Part shown: one piece after another, positions 1 through 5,243 of the stretch
Position numbering within the stretch: position 1 is the stretch's first letter
Layout of the letters: each line of letters begins with the position of its first letter
Source: CG2-30-51-40 sp041753575
GTDB taxonomy: Bacteria > Desulfobacterota > DSM-4660 > Desulfatiglandales > Desulfatiglandaceae
Reading direction: 5' to 3'
DNA: 5,243 bases
Assembly: GCA_041753575.1 (NCBI GenBank)
Contig: JBGSUA010000213.1
Coordinates: forward strand, 1 to 5,243
Position numbers and translations under genes: made by a program
Notes under the pieces: generated by a model
The model's database searches: none
Told to the model about the DNA's origin: nothing
What the model saw: only the letters and a program-made list of their open reading frames with translations

Positions 1-1185
1 GTAGCTCTTCTGATGGGCTTTTCGAGCGGGTTGCCGCTTCTTCTGACCGTCACATTGCTACAGGCCTGGATGAAACAGGAAAAGGTTGACCTTTCCGTGA
101 TCGGAATGATGAGCCTGGTGGGTCTTCCCTATACCCTTAAGTTCCTGTGGGCGCCTATCCTTGACCGTTTTACCCTTCCTTTTCTCGGACGCAGACGGGG
201 CTGGCTTTTACTGTCTCAGCTATGTTTGGTGGTGGCAATTATTGCCATGGGCTATACCAGCCCGGCGACAAGCACCCTGACCGTAGCTTTTGCGGCCTTG
301 ATTGTGACCTTGATGAGCGCCACTCAGGATATCGTGGTTGACGCATACAGGCGTGAAGATCTCCCTGACAGGGAATTGGGGTTGGGTTCCTCCTTTTACA
401 TAAACGGCTACAGAGTAGGCATGCTCCTTGCCTCGGGCGGAGGCCTGATCCTTGCTGACCACATGCCATTTTCTCAGGTTTATCTATTCATGGCCCTTTG
501 CATGATTCCCGGCATAGCAACGACTCTTTTTACTCCTGAACCCTCCACAGGGAGGATCCCTCCGAGAAGCCTTAGGGAGGCGGTTGTTGATCCAATCACC
601 GATTATATCAAAAGAAACAAGGCGTTGGTGATATTGGCCTTTATTCTTTTCTACAAGATAGGCGACACCATGGCTAGCACCATGACCACGCCTTTCTATC
701 TTGATATTGGATTTACCAAGTCAGAAATCGGAACTGTGGTTAAGCTCTTCGGCTTCTGGGCTACCATTTGCGGAGGATTCATCGGCGGATTATTAATGCT
801 GAGAATCGGGATAAAAAAAAGCCTCTGGATATTCGGGATCCTTCAGGCCGTTTCAACTGGAGGATTTGCCGTGCTAGCCCTGCTGGGCAAAAGTATTCCG
901 GCACTATCTGCCGTCATAGCCTTTGAAAATCTCACTGCAGGCATGGGAACAGCCGCCTATTCGGCATTCATGGCCAGCATAACCAACAAACGTTTTACAG
1001 CAACGCAGTATGCCCTTCTGAGCAGTCTGATGGGGGTTCCGAGGGTAATCGCTTCAGCTCCGACCGGGATAATGGTCGAACATCTTGGATGGTCGAGCTA
1101 TTTCGTTTTATGCACCCTGGCAGCCCTGCCCGGCCTGTTTCTCCTGATGGCACTAGGCCCGGGAGAAGAAAATCAAGACAGTTGA
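1..1185 (+). CDS. ampG: AmpG-family muropeptide permease (MFS transporter), 5' end missing
   Basis: Inner-membrane major facilitator that, in the AmpG family, imports GlcNAc-anhydroMurNAc peptides from the periplasm for peptidoglycan recycling. The reading frame is open from base 1 (V-A-L-L, then M at base 13), and the family's first helix begins before this point. The ATG at 13 lies inside the conserved GFSSGLPL segment and is therefore not the true start; about 15-20 residues are probably missing. Numbered from M13, family landmarks are LQAWM (16-20), KFLWAP (43-48), the GRRRGW loop (59-64), SATQDIVVDA (102-111), NGYRVGM (131-137), FYKIGD (213-218), FENLTAGMGT (304-313) and TATQYALLSS (328-338 region). 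Hydrophobic segments throughout fit about 12 membrane helices. The protein ends after the PGLFLLMAL helix, so it lacks the extra C-terminal helices of the longer E. coli AmpG (recalled as about 490 residues). The stop (1183-1185) sits four bases before the -35 box of the next promoter. Family assignment is firm; the exact substrate is inferred. Confidence 0.93.
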   Translation, partial: VALLMGFSSGLPLLLTVTLLQAWMKQEKVDLSVIGMMSLVGLPYTLKFLWAPILDRFTLPFLGRRRGWLLLSQLCLVVAIIAMGYTSPATSTLTVAFAALIVTLMSATQDIVVDAYRREDLPDRELGLGSSFYINGYRVGMLLASGGGLILADHMPFSQVYLFMALCMIPGIATTLFTPEPSTGRIPPRSLREAVVDPITDYIKRNKALVILAFILFYKIGDTMASTMTTPFYLDIGFTKSEIGTVVKLFGFWATICGGFIGGLLMLRIGIKKSLWIFGILQAVSTGGFAVLALLGKSIPALSAVIAFENLTAGMGTAAYSAFMASITNKRFTATQYALLSSLMGVPRVIASAPTGIMVEHLGWSSYFVLCTLAALPGLFLLMALGPGEENQDS

Positions 1186-1188
1186 GAC

Positions 1189-1216
1189 TTGACCTTTCCC
1201 CCATTCATTTTATAAT
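1189..1216 (+). promoter_or_regulatory. sigma70-type promoter for map (and probably queG)
   Basis: A -35 box TTGACC (1189-1194) and a perfect -10 box TATAAT (1211-1216) are separated by 16 bp. Transcription would begin near 1222-1225, giving a leader of roughly 175 nt before the map ATG at 1398. The promoter begins three bases after the ampG stop, so map need not depend on read-through from ampG. I see no clear operator palindrome and no convincing riboswitch or attenuator fold in the leader. The motif match is strong; use in vivo is inferred. Confidence 0.75.
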
Positions 1217-1397
1217 AACTTGCAGATGAGAGGGATCAATTCGGTTTTTTGTCCCGGAGACTTGGATCCTGAGACCGACCCGAGAAATCCGCCCGCCGGC
1301 GCTCGCGTAATATCACTAATGAATATGGACGAGATGAAACAAGGCGGGATCAAGAAGGATCTGCCGGTAAAGTCCATGGAAGAGAAGAAGCTAGCCC

Positions 1398-2270
1398 ATG
1401 AGAATCGGAAGAAACGATCCCTGCCCCTGCGGCAGCGGATTAAAATACAAGAAGTGCTGTCTGATTAAAGATCTCAGCAATCCCCAGAATATAAAAGACA
1501 TTTATTTGAAGCGCTATCAGATACGCCTTAAGAGCGAAAAGGAGATAGAGGGTATAACGGAAGCCGGGCGCATCGCAGTAGCTACGCTCGACATGATTGA
1601 AGAAAAGATCCGCCCCGGCATCAGCACAGAAGAAATCAACATCCTCGTCCATGAATTCACCGTAAAAAATGGAGCTACTCCAGCTCCGCTTCATTATCGG
1701 GGCTTTCCCAAGAGCGTCTGCGTTTCTATCAATGAAGTGATCTGCCACGGCATCCCCGGCGAAAGTTACCTGAATGAAGGAGACATAGTAAATGTTGACG
1801 TGACTCCTATTCTGAAAGGCTATTATGCGGATGCAAGCAAGACGTTTTTCGTGGGGGAGCCTGATCCTGATGCCAGAAAAATAGTCGCCGTGGCGGCGGC
1901 TTGTCTCAAGGCAGGCATGGAGCAGGCAAAGGCCGGAAACCGGGTTGGAGACATAGGCTGGGCCATTCAGATGACAGCAGAACCCCAGGGCTGCTCGGTT
2001 GTAAGAGAATTCGTCGGCCATGGGGTAGGACTGGAGTTTCACGAGGCCCCGCAGGTAGCCCACTATGGCAAAAAAGGAGAAGGGATAGTCCTGGTGCCGG
2101 GCATGGTTTTCACCATAGAGCCCATGATAAACCTGGGAAATAAGAACCTCAGGATACTTGATGACAATTGGACGGCTGTCACTGCGGATGGCTCGCTTTC
2201 GGCCCAGTTCGAGCAGACAATTCTAGTCACGGAAAACGGCTGCCGGAGTCTGACACCATTTCCCCTTTAA
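1398..2270 (+). CDS. map: type I methionine aminopeptidase with N-terminal SEC-C motif
   Basis: Cytosolic metalloenzyme that removes the initiator methionine from nascent proteins. The 290-residue product opens with a SEC-C motif (residues 6-21: NDPCPCGSG...KKCC; Cys9, 11, 20 and 21), a small zinc-binding module also found at the SecA C-terminus and seen on longer bacterial MetAPs. The catalytic pita-bread domain spans about residues 45-285. It has all expected residues: His117 (CHGIP), metal ligands Asp134 (VNVDVT), Asp145 (YADASK), His208 (FVGHGVG), Glu241 (FTIEP) and Glu272 (AQFEQT), plus His215 (FHEAP). The ATG at 1398 is the only plausible start: an in-frame TAG lies two codons upstream at 1392-1394, and SEC-C must be included. 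The ribosome site is weak (AGAAGAAG, about 7 nt upstream). Gln273 follows the last ligand where E. coli has His; it is not a metal ligand. queG follows after 55 bp in the same direction. Confidence 0.97.
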   Translation: MRIGRNDPCPCGSGLKYKKCCLIKDLSNPQNIKDIYLKRYQIRLKSEKEIEGITEAGRIAVATLDMIEEKIRPGISTEEINILVHEFTVKNGATPAPLHYRGFPKSVCVSINEVICHGIPGESYLNEGDIVNVDVTPILKGYYADASKTFFVGEPDPDARKIVAVAAACLKAGMEQAKAGNRVGDIGWAIQMTAEPQGCSVVREFVGHGVGLEFHEAPQVAHYGKKGEGIVLVPGMVFTIEPMINLGNKNLRILDDNWTAVTADGSLSAQFEQTILVTENGCRSLTPFPL

Positions 2271-2325
2271 TCCCTGCTCCTTTTAAAAAGATTTTATTAC
2301 CGATAACTACTGGAACATTAAAAAC

Positions 2326-3231
2326 GTGAATGATAAGATTATCCATCTTGCCGGGGAGATGGGCTTTGTAGCGGTGGGATTCTGTACCCCAGGCAGGCCG
2401 CTTTTCTTTGAAGCCTTTCTAAGCTGGCTTTATGCCGGCTATTATGCCGGAATGTCATGGATGGCTCGGAACACGGACATCAGGGGAGACACTGAAAAAC
2501 TCCTTCCTGGATGCCGCACCATAATCTGCATGGCCTACCCATATTCGCCAAAAAAGCTTTCCACATCCGATGGTTTTACAGTCTCACGCTACAGCGAGCC
2601 CATGTTTCCTGACTACCATGAAAGGCTTAAAAAACTCGGCAAGGTGATTTCACAGGCTGTTACGTCTTATTATCCCGGAAGTAAGGCAAGAGTCTGCGTT
2701 GACTCAGCCCCGGTCCTTGAAAGAAGCCTCGCCTTTTCGGCAGGGATTGGATTCATAGGAAAGAACACATCCCTGATAATCCCCGGAAGGGGCTCCTATC
2801 ATTACCTTATGGAGCTATTCACCACTGCGGAGATCACCTTTGACAAGAAGCCCGTCATAGACTCCGTTTGTTCTTCATGCAACCTGTGCATGGATGCCTG
2901 TCCGACCGGAGCCCTTGAAAGGCCTTATGTCTTAAACGCCTCAAAATGTCTATCATACAGGACCATCGAAGATGCCGAGCCTGTTGACCGTAAGACCGCA
3001 TCCCGCATGGGAAGATGCTTCCTGGGGTGTGATATATGTCAGGAGATTTGCCCCTGTAACGCGGATAAAGAAAAGCAGGAGCCTCTCCTTCCCTCATCTC
3101 AAGAGATCCTGGACCTGGACGTGCAGGGATTTGAGCAGCGCTTCGGAAAAAGCGCCCTAAGAAGGGCGGGGCTAAAGAAGATAAAAGAAAACCTCAGCGC
3201 CCTTCTTCCGCTATTTCCCGACCGAGTCTGA
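2326..3231 (+). CDS. queG: epoxyqueuosine reductase QueG, short form
   Basis: Cobalamin- and iron-sulfur-dependent enzyme that reduces epoxyqueuosine to queuosine at the wobble position of tRNAs with GUN anticodons, the last step of queuosine synthesis. In this 301-residue protein, the DUF1730 region covers about residues 1-125 (GMSWMARN, LLPGCRTIICMAYPY, VSRYSEPMFPDYH). The signature VDSAPVLER (125-133) and GIGFIGKNT (140-148) follow; Asp126 corresponds to the likely catalytic acid. A double ferredoxin-type domain has Cys182/185/188 with Cys242, and Cys192/208/235/238, as expected for two [4Fe-4S] clusters. Extra cysteines are Cys231 and Cys244; the latter gives CPCN where CPWN is usual. The protein ends soon after the clusters and lacks the C-terminal HEAT-like extension of longer homologues such as B. 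subtilis QueG. The start is GTG at 2326: an in-frame TAA lies upstream at 2284-2286 with no other start codon between, and the ribosome site is weak. Its last 38 bp overlap the convergent flavoprotein gene. Confidence 0.93.
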   Translation: MNDKIIHLAGEMGFVAVGFCTPGRPLFFEAFLSWLYAGYYAGMSWMARNTDIRGDTEKLLPGCRTIICMAYPYSPKKLSTSDGFTVSRYSEPMFPDYHERLKKLGKVISQAVTSYYPGSKARVCVDSAPVLERSLAFSAGIGFIGKNTSLIIPGRGSYHYLMELFTTAEITFDKKPVIDSVCSSCNLCMDACPTGALERPYVLNASKCLSYRTIEDAEPVDRKTASRMGRCFLGCDICQEICPCNADKEKQEPLLPSSQEILDLDVQGFEQRFGKSALRRAGLKKIKENLSALLPLFPDRV

Positions 3232-3775
3232 AGGCGTCTTCAAGGACATCCGGCCGGGAAGCAACGTCCGACCGGCCTTCCATGCCTCTGTAGAGCAGAG
3301 AGCCTTTGTATTCCATGTCCAGGGCATCGAAAAAATACCTTGCCTCAAGCTCTATTCCCAGAAAGAGGTTCTTTCCCTTTGTCGCTCCGGCGGCGACCAG
3401 ATAGCCGCGCCTCTTTTTACCGTTATGAACCCGCTCATCCTCACTCTTAAGACGCCTCTTCGCCCACATGGCCTGGCTTCTATCCACCACGACCTTCATC
3501 TGTGACGTAAGACCGTAGAAGAAAACCGGGGAGGCAAGCACCACCGCGTCCGCCTCACACATCAGGGGATAGACATCCTGCATTCCATCCTTCACAACAC
3601 AGATGCCCGTCTTATCGCAACCGCCGCACTCAAGGCAACCAGATGCCTTAAGGTCTCTCGCGTAAACCGCCTTTGTAACCGCGCCGCGGGATCTTGCCCC
3701 CTCAAGCACTTTGTCAAGGAGCTTATCCGTATTACCTCCCTTTCGGGGACTTCCATAGATTCCGAGCACTATCAT
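3194..3775 (-). CDS. iron-sulfur flavoprotein (Isf-like), NADPH-dependent FMN reductase fold
   Basis: A 193-residue flavodoxin-fold protein. The N-terminus carries the FMN phosphate-binding loop GSPRKGGNT (residues 8-16). A compact cysteine motif, C-x2-C-x2-C-x5-C (Cys47, 50, 53, 59), is typical of archaeal and bacterial Isf proteins and would hold one [4Fe-4S] cluster next to the flavin. A second flavin-contacting segment, ASPVFFYGLTSQMK (81-94), is followed by VVVDR. Isf proteins are electron carriers or reductases in anaerobes, used with ferredoxin or for detoxifying oxygen species; the partner here is unknown. The ATG at 3775 has a clear ribosome site, AAGGAA, 7 nt upstream. It is the last gene of a leftward set after BKACE and the hydrolase, 64 bp beyond the hydrolase stop. 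Its 3' end overlaps queG tail to tail. Domain and cofactor calls are firm; the physiological role is not known. Confidence 0.88.
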   Translation of the reverse strand: MIVLGIYGSPRKGGNTDKLLDKVLEGARSRGAVTKAVYARDLKASGCLECGGCDKTGICVVKDGMQDVYPLMCEADAVVLASPVFFYGLTSQMKVVVDRSQAMWAKRRLKSEDERVHNGKKRRGYLVAAGATKGKNLFLGIELEARYFFDALDMEYKGSLLYRGMEGRSDVASRPDVLEDAFRLGREIAEEGR

Positions 3776-3782
3776 TTGAGAT

Positions 3783-3788
3783 TTCCTT
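3783..3788 (-). promoter_or_regulatory. ribosome binding site of the Isf-like gene
   Basis: AAGGAA on the minus strand lies 7 nt before the ATG at 3775-3773. It is the clearest Shine-Dalgarno match among the starts in this window and confirms the choice of start. Confidence 0.75.
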
Positions 3789-3823
3789 TCTAACCCTCAT
3801 GCCCGGATAGGGCACAACGAAGC

Positions 3824-3916
3824 ATGAAAATGCCACATGTCATTCCGGACCCGATCCGGAATCCAGGTGTAAAAGGCTGGATACCGGCCTTCGCCGGTAT
3901 GACGATGTATTTTCAT
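3824..3916. repeat. palindromic repeat element (MITE-like) at the 3' end of the hydrolase gene
   Basis: An imperfect inverted repeat of about 93 bp. The inner arms are 3839-3866 (GTCATTCCGG...CCGGAATCCAG) and 3877-3903 (CTGGATACCGG...CCGGTATGAC), joined by a 10-bp spacer. Each arm is itself a hairpin: ATTCCGG/CCGGAAT around ACCCGAT, and ATACCGGC/GCCGGTAT around CTTC. The symmetry extends outward with ACAT (3835-3838) against ATGT (3905-3908), and ATGAAAAT (3824-3831) against ATTTTCAT (3909-3916), with small gaps. Dispersed elements of this form (GTCAT-CCGG-N-CCGG-ATCCAG and its complement) are familiar between genes in Desulfobacterota and related groups. I infer it is a multi-copy element; only one copy lies in this window. 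On the minus strand it is transcribed as part of the hydrolase reading frame. Confidence 0.85.
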
Positions 3917-4778
3917 ATAAAGCTTTGGCAGGCTCAAAATCCAGCCTGTGTCTCTCAATAAAGGACTTAATCGCGACCGAGTATCCGGGCGCAAGGCTTG
4001 ATCCGCTGTGATCCGCTCCTCTTCCGACAAAGAACTCAGCTCTGCCTGCCGGAAAACTGTCCCTCAAGGCCCTTGCATCTTCCAGGGGAAAGTGCTGATC
4101 GCGCTCCCCGTGAATAATGAGAACCGGCATATCAATGGCCGCCGCAAGCCTTGCCGGGCTTATGCTGTCCATTCTAAATTTATAGAAGATATCCATCCAC
4201 ACAACCACCATAGGTGCAAAAAAACGGCCAACGAGCCCTCCCTGCCCACCGTAGAGCTGTCGAAGAGCCCTTTTTGTCTTTGGGTAACAGCCTTCGATAA
4301 AAAGCACTTGAACCTTCTCGGGGTTTCGTGCCGCAGCAAGCACTGAAGCGGCAGCCCCGATGGAATGCCCATACAGGATCACAGGTTTCCCTACCCACTC
4401 CAGGACGGCTTCAATATCTTCGCAGAACCTGAATGCGTTCATGAAGCGGTAAGGACTGGAGCCGCCGTGATCCCTTGCGCTGTGCATTACCGCAGTAAAA
4501 CCGAGGTTGCCGAATACCCTTGCCCTTTTTACCATTCGATCCCTGTTTCGGCTCCATCCATGAGTAAGGACCACAATGCCATGCGATCCACCGGTCGGCT
4601 CGACCCGCCAAACCTCAATGGAGCCGCCATCCGCAGCAGGGATACGGGTATCAATCACCTCACCCCAGTCCGGATAATCCTTGACCGGCTTCCTGGGAAT
4701 TCTATGGACTACATAGGCAAGGCCGAGAGCCAGGGCCAGGTAGCCTGCCCCCAGAGCTGCAAGAACGCTCATAATCAT
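3840..4778 (-). CDS. membrane-anchored alpha/beta hydrolase
   Basis: A 312-residue serine hydrolase of unknown substrate. The N-terminus (about residues 3-25, MSVLAALGAGYLALALGLAY) is one hydrophobic segment followed by basic residues, so a signal anchor or uncleaved signal peptide is likely. The hydrolase domain has the oxyanion-region HGW (73-75) and the nucleophile elbow GHSIG with Ser139. Asp227 (HGERDQHFP) and His257 (GADHSG) complete a plausible triad. The order and spacing resemble the YqkD/FrsA-like esterase or acylaminopeptidase group. I chose ATG 4778 (a second ATG is at 4772). The frame stays open to 4943, but that part overlaps the conserved C-terminus of BKACE. A GTG at 4850 has a strong GGGAGGT upstream, yet those bases are constrained by BKACE codons, so that start is less likely. 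The gene starts 16 bp after the BKACE stop, indicating co-transcription. About the last 25 residues and the stop come from the palindromic repeat. Confidence 0.87.
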   Translation of the reverse strand: MIMSVLAALGAGYLALALGLAYVVHRIPRKPVKDYPDWGEVIDTRIPAADGGSIEVWRVEPTGGSHGIVVLTHGWSRNRDRMVKRARVFGNLGFTAVMHSARDHGGSSPYRFMNAFRFCEDIEAVLEWVGKPVILYGHSIGAAASVLAAARNPEKVQVLFIEGCYPKTKRALRQLYGGQGGLVGRFFAPMVVVWMDIFYKFRMDSISPARLAAAIDMPVLIIHGERDQHFPLEDARALRDSFPAGRAEFFVGRGADHSGSSLAPGYSVAIKSFIERHRLDFEPAKALYENTSSYRRRPVSSLLHLDSGSGPE

Positions 4779-4794
4779 AATCGCACCGCTTCTG

Positions 4795-5243
4795 TCAGCT
4801 CTTCCGGATACCCAAAATCTCCCTTGCCTCCGCCGGAGAAGCAGGTTCACGGCCCACCTCCCGTACGATGCGGGCCAGGGCTTCAACCAGCGGACCGTTT
4901 CCTGAAGCCTTCTGCCCGTCAGGGAGATAAAAAGTGTCTTCAAGTCCCGTTCTTACGTTTCCTCCCAGCTCCACGCATCTTCTGTGGAGATCCCACACTT
5001 CCTTGCGCCCAATGGCGATCACCTGGTATTGGGTGCCAGGCACCATCTCCTCGATCAGGAGGGGAATCCATTCAGGCCTGGCAGGCATCCCGCTTGCAAC
5101 ACCCATGACAAGCGATATGTGAGGTACGCCTTGGAACATGCCGTTTTCCTTGTAAAGGGCCACGCTTCTCACGATACCGGTGTCGAAACATTCAAATTCA
5201 GGAATAACGTTATTTTCTTTCATGACGTCAAGGAACTGCTTGA
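4795..5243 (-). CDS. beta-keto acid cleavage enzyme (BKACE, DUF849), C-terminal half
   Basis: Zinc-dependent family that condenses a beta-keto acid with acetyl-CoA and releases acetoacetate and a new acyl-CoA; 3-keto-5-aminohexanoate cleavage enzyme (Kce) of lysine fermentation is the best-known member. The 148 visible residues are about half of the usual 270-300. The frame is open to the window edge (K-Q-F-L-D-V before the Met at 5223), so that Met is internal and the gene begins outside the window. Counting from Met5223, family features are the PEFECFDTG strand (8-16), a glycine-rich VMGVASGMPA stretch (39-48) and GGNVRTGLEDTFYLPDG (87-103). In the last, Arg91, Glu95 and Asp96 match the R-x3-E-D set that in Kce includes a zinc ligand. 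The C-terminus GREPASPAEAREILGI is typical. Substrate cannot be told from this half; the specificity-determining residues and the zinc histidines are mostly outside. It is followed after 16 bp by the hydrolase gene. Confidence 0.92.
   Translation of the reverse strand, partial: KQFLDVMKENNVIPEFECFDTGIVRSVALYKENGMFQGVPHISLVMGVASGMPARPEWIPLLIEEMVPGTQYQVIAIGRKEVWDLHRRCVELGGNVRTGLEDTFYLPDGQKASGNGPLVEALARIVREVGREPASPAEAREILGIRKS

Noticed and set aside
1220..1468. Open frame of 82 codons on the plus strand before map
   Set aside because: Starts with TTG at the predicted transcription start, has no ribosome site, and overlaps the SEC-C coding region of map in another frame; composition is not convincing for a protein.
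1440..2063. Open frame of 207 codons on the minus strand
   Set aside because: Lies wholly antisense to the conserved map catalytic domain and shows no recognisable motif.
2281..2298. Possible terminator (CTTTTAAAAAG then T-rich) between map and queG
   Set aside because: The stem is AT-only and very short; not stable enough, and the genes look co-transcribed.
3252..3277. Inverted repeat GGCCGG/CCGGCC near the 3' end of the Isf-like gene
   Set aside because: Lies in coding sequence with a long loop and no T-run; explained by similar codons in GRSDVASRPDV.
3800..3814. Small hairpin TGCCC/GGGCA between the hydrolase and Isf-like genes
   Set aside because: Only 5 bp per arm and no T-run follows on the minus strand, so it is not a credible terminator; it is too short to call a regulator.
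3797..4030. Open frame of 77 codons on the minus strand through the repeat
   Set aside because: Its C-terminal part is translated palindromic repeat and its N-terminal part is an out-of-frame reading of the hydrolase.
4365..5108. Open frame of 247 codons on the plus strand
   Set aside because: Antisense to the hydrolase and BKACE genes, Pro/Ser/Arg-rich shadow translation without domain features.

Overview
The window reads as an ordinary stretch of bacterial chromosome holding six protein genes. Two are cut by the window edges, one at each end. The gene content suggests an anaerobic or syntrophic bacterium: an iron-sulfur flavoprotein of the Isf type, a beta-keto acid cleavage enzyme (DUF849/BKACE) and a SEC-C-tagged methionine aminopeptidase. 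A palindromic intergenic repeat of a kind common in Desulfobacterota and Nitrospirota fits this. The assignment is an inference from gene content; no rRNA or lineage-specific marker is present.

Plus strand, 1-3231. The window opens inside an AmpG-family muropeptide permease (1-1185, 5' end missing). A good sigma70-type promoter (TTGACC, 16 bp, TATAAT; 1189-1216) follows its stop directly. It drives a roughly 175-nt leader and then map (1398-2270), a type I methionine aminopeptidase with an N-terminal zinc-binding SEC-C motif. After 55 bp comes queG (2326-3231), an epoxyqueuosine reductase with the full set of eight cysteines for two [4Fe-4S] clusters but a short C-terminus. map and queG are probably co-transcribed; their products act on nascent proteins and on tRNA respectively.

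Minus strand, 5243-3194. Three genes read leftward as a likely operon. The first is the C-terminal half of a BKACE enzyme (5243-4795). Next is a membrane-anchored alpha/beta hydrolase (4778-3840), and last an Isf-like FMN/iron-sulfur flavoprotein (3775-3194). The last gene overlaps the 3' end of queG tail to tail by 38 bp, with no visible terminator between them.

The most unusual local structure is an imperfect palindromic repeat of about 93 bp (3824-3916). It covers the 3' end of the hydrolase gene and supplies its last roughly 25 codons and its stop. No undescribed multi-gene system is supported here: there are no CRISPR arrays, insertion sequences, RNA genes or defence-like genes.
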